Shown here piece by piece: positions 55,558 through 64,000 of a stretch of DNA of 64,000 bases. The stretch is from assembly GCA_943787605.1 (NCBI GenBank), contig CALSNB010000001.1, positions 372,001 to 436,000 on the forward strand. The letters are read 5' to 3'. Positions within the stretch are counted from its first letter, which is position 1. Each line of letters begins with the position of its first letter. This stretch comes from GCA-2697345 sp002697345. Its GTDB lineage: Bacteria > Pseudomonadota > Alphaproteobacteria > Rhodobacterales > Rhodobacteraceae. The notes under the pieces are model-generated. The model did not search any database. It was not told the DNA's origin and saw only the letters and a program-made list of their open reading frames with translations. Made by a program: the position numbers and the translations under genes.

Positions 55558-56610
55558 ATGATTAAAGATGAAAAAGTACGCTTAACCTATGCAGATGCAG
55601 GTGTTAATATTCAAGCAGGTAACACGTTAGTCGAAAAAATTAAGCCGTTAGCTGCTTCTACAAATAGACCCGGTGTTATTGATTCTCTGGGAGGTTTTGG
55701 AGCGCTTTTCGATTTAAAAGAATCTGGGTATATTGACCCTATACTGGTATCAGCGACTGATGGCGTCGGAACAAAATTAAAAATCGCTATCGATACTAAA
55801 AACTGTTCTACCATTGGAGTTGATCTCGTTGCAATGTGTGTGAACGATTTGCTATGTCAGGGTGCTGAACCACTTTTCTTTTTGGATTATTTTGCTACCG
55901 GTAGGCTCGATGTGGAAATGGCTACTGAAGTCATAAAAGGTATTGCAAAAGGGTGTAAACTTTCTGGATGTGCTATGATAGGTGGAGAGACAGCAGAAAT
56001 GCCAGGTATCTATCGAGAAGATGATTTTGATTTAGCTGGGTTTGCAGTTGGGGCTGTGGATCGAGGCAATATTCTTCCGTCTTCTATTAAAGTGGGAGAT
56101 GTTTTGCTTGGAATACCTTCTAGTGGGCTTCACTCAAATGGTTTTTCCTTAGTTCGTAAAATAGTTGAAGTTTCGAGATTAGATCTGGATGCAATATCAC
56201 CATTTAGTGACCGAAAACTAGGTTTAGAACTTTTAGAGCCTACCGCGTTGTACGTAAAGCAGATTCTTCCACTATTAAAGGCAAAACGAATTAAAGGTTT
56301 AGCGCATATTACTGGTGGTGGGATTATCGAAAATGTTCCTCGGATTATACCTCAAGGGTTAACTGGAGTGGTCGATCTTGATAACTGGATCCTTCCTAAT
56401 ATCTTTAATTGGTTGGCCCATGAAGGAAATCTATCAGAAAATGAAATGTTAAGTACTTTTAATTGCGGAATTGGTATTGTTTTAGTTGTTTCTGCAGAGA
56501 ATGAATTGGAGGTACTAAGCCAGCTAACTGATGGTGGAGAAACTCCTCTAAAAATTGGAGAGATAATTGAGGGAGAAGATATGGTTTTTAAAGGTTGTCT
56601 TCTAAAATGA
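55558..56610 (+). CDS. purM: Phosphoribosylformylglycinamidine cyclo-ligase
   Basis: The fifth step of purine synthesis, closing the imidazole ring of AIR with ATP; 350 residues. Typical segments are LTYADAGVNIQAGN, LVSATDGVGTKLKIA near residue 62, GAEPLFFLDYFATG, MIGGETAEMPG near residue 140 and AHITGGGIIENVPR. The stop overlaps the purN start by four bases (ATGA), so the pair is co-translated. Confidence 0.97.
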   Translation: MIKDEKVRLTYADAGVNIQAGNTLVEKIKPLAASTNRPGVIDSLGGFGALFDLKESGYIDPILVSATDGVGTKLKIAIDTKNCSTIGVDLVAMCVNDLLCQGAEPLFFLDYFATGRLDVEMATEVIKGIAKGCKLSGCAMIGGETAEMPGIYREDDFDLAGFAVGAVDRGNILPSSIKVGDVLLGIPSSGLHSNGFSLVRKIVEVSRLDLDAISPFSDRKLGLELLEPTALYVKQILPLLKAKRIKGLAHITGGGIIENVPRIIPQGLTGVVDLDNWILPNIFNWLAHEGNLSENEMLSTFNCGIGIVLVVSAENELEVLSQLTDGGETPLKIGEIIEGEDMVFKGCLLK

Positions 56611-57170
56611 TGCGTATTGCCATCTTAATTTCAGGGTCAGGATCAAATATGATTAGTTTGTGCAACAGCATGCTGTCTGAAAAATTTGCACTACCTGTTT
56701 TGGTATTGTCAGATCGAAAAGCTGTAAAAGGTTTAAGCGCTGCAAGAGAATTAGGTATTAAAACTAGTTGTATTGAATATAGTAATTTTTATGATGATCA
56801 TGATGGTTTTGAAAAGTCTCTGACTAAAGAATTATTATTGGCTAAACCAGATTTAATATGTCTCGCCGGTTTTTTAAGAATTCTAAGTAAATCTTTTATT
56901 AATAATTTTCCTAAAAAAATAATTAATATTCATCCATCTTTACTGCCTAAATACAAAGGCCTTAATACGCATAGTAGAGCTTTATTGTCGGGAGATCGTG
57001 TGGCTGGCTGTACTGTCCATGAAGTTACTCCAGAGTTGGATAGTGGGCCAATCTTAGGACAAGTTAGTGTACCAGTTCTGTCTAATGAAACTGCTGAGAC
57101 ATTATCAAAAAAAGTTTTAACACTTGAACACCTTTTATACCCTATAATTTTAAGACGGCTTGTAAGTTGA
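56607..57170 (+). CDS. purN: Phosphoribosylglycinamide formyltransferase
   Basis: Adds the formyl group of 10-formyl-THF to GAR; about 187 residues. Motifs: ILISGSGSNMISL at the N-terminus for phosphate binding, INIHPSLLPKYKGLNTH near residue 105 with the catalytic Asn/His, and HEVTPELDSGPILGQ with the catalytic Asp. The first ATG (56607) overlaps the purM stop; a second ATG follows directly. Confidence 0.96.
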   Translation: MMRIAILISGSGSNMISLCNSMLSEKFALPVLVLSDRKAVKGLSAARELGIKTSCIEYSNFYDDHDGFEKSLTKELLLAKPDLICLAGFLRILSKSFINNFPKKIINIHPSLLPKYKGLNTHSRALLSGDRVAGCTVHEVTPELDSGPILGQVSVPVLSNETAETLSKKVLTLEHLLYPIILRRLVS

Positions 57171-57224
57171 AACTAGTTTCTTTGGGTGTTAAATGACGTC
57201 ACAATCTACGAAAGAAAAGTCTTT

Positions 57225-58388
57225 ATGAAAACAGTAACAACAACTGAACAATTGGAAGAGTTTTGCTCTTACGCGGAAAAATTTCCATATATCACAATTG
57301 ATACTGAGTTTCTTAGAGAGAAGACATATTACGCTAAGCTCTGTTTGGTACAACTTGCACTTCCAGGAAAATCAAAAAATAATGCAATTTTGGTTGATCC
57401 GTTAATTGATGATGAGTTTTCATTTGACCCGTTATTTAGATTATTTAAAAATAAAGATATTGTAAAAGTTTTTCACGCTGGAAGACAAGATTTAGAGATT
57501 TTTTTTAATATAGGTAAATGTATTCCAGAGCCTTTGTTTGATACACAAGTTGCAGCTATGGTTTGTGGTTTTGGGGATCAAGTAAGCTATGAAATTTTAG
57601 CAAAAAAGGTTTTGAATGTTAATGTTGATAAGGCGTCCCGGTTCTCAGACTGGTCGCGACGTCCGTTAACAGACCCCCAGAAACAATATGCGTTGGGAGA
57701 TGTAACCCATTTGCGAGGTATTTTTGAATTTTTAATATCAAAAATAAAACAAAACAAGAGAGATCCATGGATACATGAAGAAATGGATATCTTAAAATCT
57801 TCCAAGACTTATGTGATAGAGCCTAGGGAAGCATGGAGACGAGTTAAGTTTAGAAATAGATCTCCAGAGTTCCTTTCTGTTGTTAGAGAGTTGGCGTCTT
57901 TTAGAGAGATATATGCTAAAAATAAAAATATTCCCCGAACAAGAGTTTTTAAAGATGATTCTTTACTTGAAATTGCTAGTTCAAAACCAAAAAATCTAAC
58001 TGAATTACAAACCCTTAGGTTATTGACTAGAGACGCTAGATCAGGCCCAATTAGTGTTGGTATAATTGATGCGGTTTCTTTGGGAGAAAATTGCCCTAAA
58101 ATGGACCTCCCTTCCGTTGCCAATCTAGAGATTAGAGCACAAAAAAATGAAGCATTACTTGATCTTTTAAAAGTTCTATTAAAATCGATTTGTGAAGAGC
58201 ATGGTGTATCCCAAAAATTAGTTGCATCGGTTTCTGATCTTGAAGAAGTTTCTCGCGGTGTTCCAGATATACCAGTTATGAAGGGGTGGCGTTACGAAAT
58301 TTTTGGAAAGCTGGCCAACCAACTTTGTAATGGAGAAATCTCTTTAACTGCAGTTGATAGGTCGATTAAAGTATTAAAGATGATCTAA
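57225..58388 (+). CDS. rnd: Ribonuclease D
   Basis: A 3'-5' exoribonuclease of the DEDD family trimming tRNA and other stable RNA precursors. Exo motifs: IDTEFLREKTYYAKLCLVQ near residue 24, VFHAGRQDLEIFF, and YALGDVTHLRGIF near residue 165. An HRDC domain follows near residue 200-290. The start at ATG 57225 (387 residues) matches family N-termini better than an upstream ATG at 57186. It follows purN by 54 bases. Confidence 0.95.
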   Translation: MKTVTTTEQLEEFCSYAEKFPYITIDTEFLREKTYYAKLCLVQLALPGKSKNNAILVDPLIDDEFSFDPLFRLFKNKDIVKVFHAGRQDLEIFFNIGKCIPEPLFDTQVAAMVCGFGDQVSYEILAKKVLNVNVDKASRFSDWSRRPLTDPQKQYALGDVTHLRGIFEFLISKIKQNKRDPWIHEEMDILKSSKTYVIEPREAWRRVKFRNRSPEFLSVVRELASFREIYAKNKNIPRTRVFKDDSLLEIASSKPKNLTELQTLRLLTRDARSGPISVGIIDAVSLGENCPKMDLPSVANLEIRAQKNEALLDLLKVLLKSICEEHGVSQKLVASVSDLEEVSRGVPDIPVMKGWRYEIFGKLANQLCNGEISLTAVDRSIKVLKMI

Positions 58389-58494
58389 GTAGCTATGATA
58401 AAATTAATATTTTTGGCTGATATCTGGGGTCACAAATTTTAATTTAATTATAATAGTAAAACCCACAAAGGTTTTTTTAAGAAAGGTTGCTGAA

Positions 58495-58920
58495 GTGGCA
58501 CAAATAGCATTTGAAGAACTTGTTGAAACATTTGAGTTTTTGGATGATTGGGAGGATCGTTATCGTCATGTAATAGAGCTTGGAAAGGCAATGCCTCAGC
58601 TTGATGAAGCTTTAAAAGTGCAGGCCACTAAAGTCGATGGTTGCGCGTCTCAGGTATGGCTTCATTGCTCATCGCAAAAAGAAGATAGTAAATTAACTTT
58701 CTCATTTATCGGTGATAGTGATGCTTTGATTGTTGGAGGATTAATCGCAATATTACGAATATTGTATAATGGGTTAAGCGTTGAGAGTGTGCTTGAGGTA
58801 AATGCGGCTAATGAAATGGCACGTCTAGGCTTAAAGGATCATTTATCTGTACAGCGTTCAAATGGTCTTAGAGCAATGGTTGAACGAATTAGATCAAATG
58901 CTAAAAGTCAAATAACTTAA
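58495..58920 (+). CDS. sufE: Cysteine desulfuration protein SufE
   Basis: SufE accepts sulfane sulfur from the SufS cysteine desulfurase for iron-sulfur cluster assembly; 141 residues. The reactive Cys is in KVDGCASQVWLHC near residue 50. The N-terminal ELVETFEFLDDWEDRYRHVIELG is a close family match. The start is a GTG with GAAAGG upstream. SufS and the other suf genes are not in the window. Confidence 0.95.
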   Translation: MAQIAFEELVETFEFLDDWEDRYRHVIELGKAMPQLDEALKVQATKVDGCASQVWLHCSSQKEDSKLTFSFIGDSDALIVGGLIAILRILYNGLSVESVLEVNAANEMARLGLKDHLSVQRSNGLRAMVERIRSNAKSQIT

Positions 58921-58990
58921 TTCCAAATCATATATTTATAATTTCTTCTTCTTACGATAACTGCAAAGCTCATTTCGGGCGAGATCAGCT

Positions 58991-59692
58991 TTAATGACCA
59001 GCTAATTGATTATGCTTGCGGGCCATGAACTCTTTAGCGGTTTCTACGGCAACTGCTGCATCCCGGCAGTACGCATCTGCACCAACAGCCTTGCTGAACT
59101 CCTCATTTAATGGAGCTCCCCCTACTAATACCGTGTAATCGTCTCGAATACCTTTTTCTACCATAGTGTCTATAACAACTTTCATATATGGCATAGTTGT
59201 TGTCAGTAACGCAGACATTCCAAGGATATCGGGTTTCTCTGTTTCTAGCGCTTCTAGGTATTTTGTAACATCGTTATTAATTCCTAGATCTACAACCTCA
59301 AAACCTGCGCCTTCCATCATCATCCCTACAAGATTTTTCCCAATATCATGTATATCCCCTTTGACTGTCCCAATAACCATTTTCCCTACCCTAGGTGCAC
59401 CTGTTGCGATTAAAAGTGGCTTTAAGATTGCCATACCACCTTTCATTGCGTTTGCAGATAAGAGAACTTCAGGTACAAAAAGTATTCCATCTCTGAAATC
59501 ATTACCGACTATAGTCATGCCACCAACAAGTGCTTCAGTAAGGACCGTATAAGGTTCCCAGTCCCGCTTTAGTAATATGTGAACACCTTCTTCAATTTCC
59601 TCTTTTAGGCCGTCGTATAAGTCGTCAAACATTTGTTCTACTAATTCTTCATCGTTTAGCTCAGATAAAACGATGTCATCTTCATTAGACAT
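58991..59692 (-). CDS. Corrinoid (B12-binding) methyl-carrier protein
   Basis: A 233-residue two-domain corrinoid protein like MtbC/MttC: an N-terminal helical cap (about 1-95) and a B12-binding Rossmann-like domain with the cobalt-ligand motif GDIHDIGKNLVGMMMEGAGF near residue 108. These proteins carry methyl groups between substrate and acceptor methyltransferases. I choose ATG 59692 over the upstream ATG at 59737 because the conserved sequence begins there. It lies downstream of bmt on the same strand, so it probably helps move methyl groups from betaine or related methylamines. Confidence 0.93.
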   Translation of the reverse strand: MSNEDDIVLSELNDEELVEQMFDDLYDGLKEEIEEGVHILLKRDWEPYTVLTEALVGGMTIVGNDFRDGILFVPEVLLSANAMKGGMAILKPLLIATGAPRVGKMVIGTVKGDIHDIGKNLVGMMMEGAGFEVVDLGINNDVTKYLEALETEKPDILGMSALLTTTMPYMKVVIDTMVEKGIRDDYTVLVGGAPLNEEFSKAVGADAYCRDAAVAVETAKEFMARKHNQLAGH

Positions 59693-59821
59693 ATTAAAAC
59701 TACTCCATAAAAACCTTAAATAGGTATTTTTCGACAATTGCTGTTTTGGGGGAAATTATTCGCGACAAATTGCGACAAATATTGTTACCGTAACGACTTA
59801 ATTGATAATCTTAGCTGGGGT

Positions 59822-60871
59822 TTATTGATTCTGGTTAAGTTTTTTAATTTTAATCTTTTCTCGGCGTGAAATGCGACGAGTTTGAGTAACATTTTCAGTC
59901 CCATCATGTTGAGAAGAAAAGGCTCCTAAACACTGTATAATTTGTTTGTGAGTGGGGGTTGTTTTTGCTAACCTATTTTCTAAAGCGTCTTTCATTTTTC
60001 TTAAATGTCTTGGGGTCGTTCCGCAGCACCCGCCTATTATCTTTGCTCCTGAATCTCTGGCAAGACAGGCATAATCAGCCATTAGCTCAGGTGTCCCATC
60101 GTAGTGGATTTGTCCGTCTTGATATTTTGGTATTCCGGCATTTCCCTTTGCAATTAAAGCGTGCTCAGTTTCTTCAAACCCTAGTAACGTACGTAATAAA
60201 TCCGAAGATCCTACACCGCAGTTTGCGCCATAAGCTAATAAATTCTTATCTAAACTTTTAATTAATGCAGTCATTTGCTTTGAAGTGAAACCCATCATTG
60301 TCCTCCCAGAGCTGTCGAAACTCATAGTTCCACACCATAGCATATCTGCTAACTCTGCGGCCTTAACCGCAGAAATAAATTCCTCCTTAGCTGATATCGT
60401 CTCTATCCATAGAACGTCAGCTCCTCCCGCTTTTAAGCCCTCAGCCTGTTCATGAAAAATTTCTACAGCAAGAACTTCAGTTAAATCCCCAATTGGGGAA
60501 AGAATGCTACCCGTTGGTCCCATTGACCCAGCAACTACAACTGTTCTGTTTGCTCTGTCTGAAGCTTCTCGACCTAATTCCGCCGAATTTTTAGAGAGTG
60601 AAAAAGCTTTTTTTTCAGCACCATGCAATTTTAGCCGTGAGGCATTGGATCCAAACGAATTAGTTAGAAATAAATCACATCCTGAATCTATAGAGTTCTG
60701 ATAAAGGTTTTGTATTAAATTAGGTTTAGACTCATTCCAAAGTTCTGGTGATTCTCCTGATAGTAGGCCCATTTCAAAGAGTTGAGTACCTGTTGCTCCA
60801 TCTGCTAAAAGCCAAGGTTTTTCAGCCAGTAACGATTTCAGGCTATTATCTTGCTTAAGGTGTTCAGTCAT
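59822..60871 (-). CDS. bmt: Betaine-homocysteine S-methyltransferase
   Basis: A homocysteine S-methyltransferase of 349 residues. The zinc site cysteines are in AYGANCGVGSSD near residue 215 and IGGCCGTTPRHLRKM near residue 278. The N-terminal LLADGATGTQLFEMGL and DLFLTNSFGSNASRL blocks are typical of Bmt/MetH-like barrels. Known homologues in roseobacters use glycine betaine as methyl donor, giving dimethylglycine, which can flow to sarcosine and the sox operon. It is followed by the corrinoid protein gene. Confidence 0.92.
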   Translation of the reverse strand: MTEHLKQDNSLKSLLAEKPWLLADGATGTQLFEMGLLSGESPELWNESKPNLIQNLYQNSIDSGCDLFLTNSFGSNASRLKLHGAEKKAFSLSKNSAELGREASDRANRTVVVAGSMGPTGSILSPIGDLTEVLAVEIFHEQAEGLKAGGADVLWIETISAKEEFISAVKAAELADMLWCGTMSFDSSGRTMMGFTSKQMTALIKSLDKNLLAYGANCGVGSSDLLRTLLGFEETEHALIAKGNAGIPKYQDGQIHYDGTPELMADYACLARDSGAKIIGGCCGTTPRHLRKMKDALENRLAKTTPTHKQIIQCLGAFSSQHDGTENVTQTRRISRREKIKIKKLNQNQ

Positions 60872-61093
60872 TTTTTCTCATTAAACAAATTTCTAGACTT
60901 TAAACTTATTTCAATAACGGATTAAATAAAAGCTATTTTAAAATTAAAATAATATTATGTGTAAAATAATTATAAAAACATGTTGTGTATTGCTTCCTAA
61001 ATCCTTGTGTGAACCGTTTTGGTAGAATAAGATTAATCTTAATTAGTTTAGTTAAAACTAGTAACCGTAGTGTTTTAATTTAAGGAACTCAAA

Positions 61094-61855
61094 GTGGCTC
61101 GTAGAAAAAAAATATATGAAGGAAAAGCCAAGACTCTTTTTGAAGGACCAGAGCCAGGCACACTCGTGCAATATTTTAAGGATGATGCAACGGCATTTAA
61201 TGCTGTGAAACACGAAATTATTGATGGTAAAGGTGTAATCAACAACCGTATCAGTGAGTACTTTATGGTAGGTTTGGGTCAGATAGGTATACCGACTCAC
61301 TTTATAAAAAGATTGAATATGAGGGAGCAATTAATAAAGGCTGTCGAGATAGTACCGTTAGAAATTATAGTACGAAATTTTGCAGCAGGAACTCTTTCAA
61401 AAAGGCTAAACATAAAAGAGGGAACGGCATTACCTAGGCCAATCGTAGAGTTTTCATTAAAAGATGATACGCTTGGAGATCCATTAGTTCCTGAAGAGTA
61501 CATAATTGCTTTTAATTGGGCTTCTCAACAGGACTTAGATGATATCGTAGCTCTTGCCCTAAGGGTAAACGATTTCATTTCCGGAGTAATGTACGGTGCA
61601 GGAATAAAAGTTATTGACTTCAAGATTGAAGTTGGAAGAATTTTTGATAATGATTTTCAACGGCTAGTAGTAGCGGATGAAATTAGCCCTGATAGTTGTA
61701 GACTCTGGGATTTGGACACAGGAAGAAAGCTAGATAAAGATGTATTTAGAGAAAATTTGGGTAATCTGAGAGATGCATATACAGAAGTTGCTGATAGGCT
61801 TGGTATTATGCCAAAATTAAGTGTTGGTAGCACCAAACCAACGCTTGTAAAATAA
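61094..61855 (+). CDS. purC: Phosphoribosylaminoimidazole-succinocarboxamide synthase
   Basis: SAICAR synthetase, joining CAIR and aspartate with ATP; 253 residues. The N-terminal KKIYEGKAKTLFEG and DDATAFNAVKHEIIDGKG, and VPLEIIVRNFAAGTLSKRL near residue 80, are diagnostic. The start codon is GTG, with AAGGAA ten bases upstream. It opens the purC-purS-purQ operon. A 12-bp palindrome AAGATTAATCTT lies at 61029-61040 in its leader. Confidence 0.97.
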   Translation: MARRKKIYEGKAKTLFEGPEPGTLVQYFKDDATAFNAVKHEIIDGKGVINNRISEYFMVGLGQIGIPTHFIKRLNMREQLIKAVEIVPLEIIVRNFAAGTLSKRLNIKEGTALPRPIVEFSLKDDTLGDPLVPEEYIIAFNWASQQDLDDIVALALRVNDFISGVMYGAGIKVIDFKIEVGRIFDNDFQRLVVADEISPDSCRLWDLDTGRKLDKDVFRENLGNLRDAYTEVADRLGIMPKLSVGSTKPTLVK

Positions 61856-61901
61856 AGTTAAGATAAAAGATTTTCTTTTAAACCTTTAATGGAGAAAAGT
61901 T

Positions 61902-62141
61902 ATGAAAGTTCGTGTTCATGTTATGCCAAAAGATGGTCTTCTCGATCCTCAGGGGGAGGCAATTAATATAGCATTAATAAATATGGGTTTTGCGGAGGTT
62001 AAAAAAGTTCGGCAGGGAAAAGTAATTGAGCTGGAGCTTGAGGAAGCAGATAAAATAGTAATAAAAAATAGGGTAGAGGATATGTGTCAAAAATTATTAG
62101 CTAACTCGGTAATAGAAAGCTTTCATGTGGAAGACATATGA
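61902..62141 (+). CDS. purS: FGAM synthase subunit PurS
   Basis: A 79-residue small subunit of the three-part phosphoribosylformylglycinamidine synthase. It begins MKVRVHVMPKDGLLDPQGEA, a typical PurS N-terminus, and contains the KKVRQGKVIELEL strand. It bridges PurQ and PurL to channel ammonia. The stop overlaps the purQ start by four bases. Confidence 0.96.
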   Translation: MKVRVHVMPKDGLLDPQGEAINIALINMGFAEVKKVRQGKVIELELEEADKIVIKNRVEDMCQKLLANSVIESFHVEDI

Positions 62142-62803
62142 CTAAGGTAGGAATTATTATATTTCCTGGTTCAAATTGCGATAGAGATCTTGCTGAAGGC
62201 TTGGTGTCTACAGGGTTTAGCGTTGAATTTATTTGGCACAAAAATATAGAATTACCTAACAATTTAGATATTTTAGCCATACCGGGTGGTTTTTCGTTTG
62301 GGGACTATTTAAGGTGTGGAGCTATTGCTGCTAAATCACCAATTACAGATGCAGTTTTAAGGTTTGCAAAGGGTGGAGGATATTTGATCGGTATATGTAA
62401 TGGTTTTCAAGTGCTATGTGAGACTGGTTTATTACCTGGTGCCCTGGTAGGAAACGTAGGTTTAAAGTTTATTTGTCGCCAAGAGTCTTTGCTAGTAGAA
62501 AATTCTGATAGTATTTTTACAAGTAAGTACAATTTTGGTGAAAAGATACAGATACCAATTGCTCATCACGATGGTAATTACATAGCAGACACTGAAATAA
62601 TCGCTGAGCTGGAAGGTAACGGAAGAGTTGTTTTCAAGTATTTAGAAAACCCTAACGGATCTATTAATAATATTGCTGGAATTCTATCAAGAAATCGGAG
62701 AGTTTTAGGAATGATGCCTCACCCTGAGAGAGCTGTGAATAAGATCCATGAGAGTAACGACGGAAGAAGTTTATTTTTATCTTTACTTGAATCTTTTAGA
62801 TGA
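62138..62803 (+). CDS. purQ: FGAM synthase glutaminase subunit PurQ
   Basis: The class I glutaminase subunit that supplies ammonia to PurL; 221 residues. The N-terminal VGIIIFPGSNCDRDLAEG, the nucleophile Cys in GICNGFQVLCE near residue 86, and the catalytic His/Glu in MMPHPERAVN near residue 195 are all visible. purL is not seen in the remaining bases. Confidence 0.97.
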   Translation: MTKVGIIIFPGSNCDRDLAEGLVSTGFSVEFIWHKNIELPNNLDILAIPGGFSFGDYLRCGAIAAKSPITDAVLRFAKGGGYLIGICNGFQVLCETGLLPGALVGNVGLKFICRQESLLVENSDSIFTSKYNFGEKIQIPIAHHDGNYIADTEIIAELEGNGRVVFKYLENPNGSINNIAGILSRNRRVLGMMPHPERAVNKIHESNDGRSLFLSLLESFR

Positions 62804-62876
62804 TTTTTACCAATTTTGTTGAGTAGTTCTCTTGTAGGGGGTAATACTCATTAAATGGTTATCTTGTGTTAAATTT

Positions 62877-64000
62877 ATGTACTTAATAATAGAACAACAT
62901 AAACAAAAATTATTGGTATGCGGTTTTATATTAATCGGACTTATAGTTCTATTATTCTCAAATTTTTTCTTAACTGAACGATTTGCGGAGACAACAAAGA
63001 CCCAAAGTCAGTTAAGAGCAGTCAGACAGGCAAACGCAATAATTGGAGAGTTAAAGAGAAGTCAGATTGTTCCTTTCTTACTATCACAGGATCGTACGAT
63101 AATTTCTGGACTTTTAACAGATAAATATAAAAACATTTCGGAAAGATTAGCCAATTTTGCAAGTGAAATTGGTTTAAGTGAATTAAGACTTTTTGATTCT
63201 GATGGAAACTTGGTGGCATCATCTAAAGTTACTTTTACTAAAAGAGTTGTAGTGATAGAACCACATATGCTGACGTCCGATAATGAATCAACTGTTTTTA
63301 AAATTGAACAACAAAATAAAGAAAGTTTTAAATTTTCATACCTTCGCCCGATTGTTGATGGAGGAAAGCGTATTGGTTATATTGTTGCTGATGTGAATTT
63401 AAACCAGTTTGAAGAAAGATGGCGCTCCCCCTTTGAGGCTGTGCTGATTACTGACATTAATGGACAGGTTGTAATATCAACAGAACAACGCTGGAAAGGT
63501 AAAAATATATCTGAAGCGCTTCTGTTGAAAGAGCCTAAGACGGCTCTTAATCGAGCTTTTCATTTAGCTGGTGAGTACCTTGAGTTAAATACTCTCAATA
63601 ATTTTCTTGATGGACAGGCAGTTATGAGAGTTGACGTAAGTATACCTTATAATAGCTGGGAGCTTTCCTCATTTTCGAGCTATAAAAGTGTTCGAGAGCG
63701 TGTAAATGCAGCTCTAGCAATAGAGATAATGATGTTTTCTATTATAGTTGCGCTGCTGTTTTATGGTTTAAATCGGCGGGCCCAATCTCAAACAATGGCG
63801 CTTAAAAAAGAGTCGGATGAGTTAAGGGCATTAAATTTGCTTTTAAAAAATGAAGTATCAATTCGTAAAAAAGTTGAACAAAACTTGGAAGTCGTAGAGC
63901 AAAGCTTAATCCAATCGCAGAAACTTGCAGTTCTTGGTGAGATGTCTGCGGCGGTGAGCCATGAACTTAATCAACCTCTTGCTGCAATGAAGACTTATTT
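62877..64000 (+). CDS. DctB-like sensor histidine kinase, 5' part
   Basis: An open frame from ATG 62877 runs off the window end (374 codons visible). It has a first helix (LLVCGFILIGLIVLLFSNFF, residues 13-32), a periplasmic sensor of about 240 residues in double-Cache (dCache) style (ELRLFDSDGNLVAS, ITDINGQVVIST), a second helix (IEIMMFSIIVALLFYGL), a coiled-coil stretch and the phospho-acceptor H-box (LGEMSAAVSHELNQPLAAMK near residue 362). This H-box and plan match C4-dicarboxylate sensor DctB. The ligand is not certain and the ATPase domain is beyond the window. Confidence 0.85.
   Translation, partial: MYLIIEQHKQKLLVCGFILIGLIVLLFSNFFLTERFAETTKTQSQLRAVRQANAIIGELKRSQIVPFLLSQDRTIISGLLTDKYKNISERLANFASEIGLSELRLFDSDGNLVASSKVTFTKRVVVIEPHMLTSDNESTVFKIEQQNKESFKFSYLRPIVDGGKRIGYIVADVNLNQFEERWRSPFEAVLITDINGQVVISTEQRWKGKNISEALLLKEPKTALNRAFHLAGEYLELNTLNNFLDGQAVMRVDVSIPYNSWELSSFSSYKSVRERVNAALAIEIMMFSIIVALLFYGLNRRAQSQTMALKKESDELRALNLLLKNEVSIRKKVEQNLEVVEQSLIQSQKLAVLGEMSAAVSHELNQPLAAMKTY

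Noticed and set aside
59166..59552. 128-codon plus-strand reading frame
   Set aside because: A shadow of the corrinoid gene, which has a complete B12-binding motif.
60872..61093. Possible SAM or cobalamin riboswitch before bmt or purC
   Set aside because: The region is AT-rich and contains no recognisable riboswitch core; only a 12-bp palindrome is present.
1..64000. CRISPR array, insertion sequence, prophage or rRNA
   Set aside because: The only regular repeats are inside protein-coding genes; no transposase, integrase, phage structural gene or rRNA sequence was seen.

Overview
The window is AT-rich, densely coded alphaproteobacterial chromosome. It most resembles a low-GC marine member of the Rhodobacterales (roseobacter group). 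Evidence for this is a SoxG-type sarcosine oxidase subunit, the pairing of betaine-homocysteine methyltransferase with a corrinoid protein, a DUF4167 protein, a RodZ-like HTH/DUF4115 protein, a LysM protein beside an ATM1-type exporter, and the lptF-lptG-lptD-surA-rsmA and pyrE-pyrC clusters. Assignment to a genus is not possible from the sequence alone.

Layout. 0-7 kb: the end of soxA, then soxG, sodB, a LOG-family protein, a LysM protein, an ATM1-like ABC exporter, an SDR enzyme and bioY. 7-18 kb (minus strand): a long run transcribed as RND adaptor - RND pump - alr - mlaE - mlaF - radA - cvpA - purF. 18.5-22 kb: YfgM-like protein - bamB - der. 22-28.7 kb: dnaB, pyrE, pyrC, gcdH, xdhC-like and infC. 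28.9-34 kb: rodZ-like, ispG, prfA, prmC and DUF4167. 34-40.3 kb (minus): rsmA, surA, lptD, lptG and lptF. 40.4-44.2 kb: pepA, an ABC-F ATPase and ndk. 44.2-53.9 kb is a more accessory stretch: a GMC oxidoreductase with a tiny membrane protein, a cupin-like protein, an M20 peptidase, a MOSC protein with a flavin/2Fe-2S reductase, tRNA-Asn, a protein built of three Rid-like domains, an MFS exporter and an MBL-fold hydrolase. 53.9-64 kb: an EnvZ-like kinase, a CAT-anticodon tRNA, purM-purN, rnd, sufE, a corrinoid protein, bmt, purC-purS-purQ and the 5' part of a DctB-like kinase.

Themes. Six de novo purine genes (purF, purM, purN, purC, purS, purQ) lie in three separate places. Envelope biogenesis is prominent (MlaEF, BamB, LptDFG, SurA, Alr, RodZ-like, LysM). 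Methylated-amine and one-carbon metabolism appears at both ends (sarcosine oxidase, Bmt with its corrinoid protein).

The most striking property of the window is that at least nine conserved genes are interrupted. Reading both frames across each break gives thirteen single-base-type indels and one in-frame stop. Twelve of the indels lie between 24 and 49 kb. Most of the deletions are at short homopolymers, and coding similarity continues perfectly on both sides. After correction every gene has the length expected for its family. I think indel errors in the underlying assembly are the most likely cause, with real decay or recoding as alternatives to test. I found no CRISPR array, insertion sequence, prophage or rRNA. 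The best candidates for less-described biology are the single-chain triple-Rid protein at 50.3 kb, the MOSC/reductase pair at 48.2-49.7 kb, the small membrane protein coupled to the GMC enzyme, and the interrupted prmC next to prfA.
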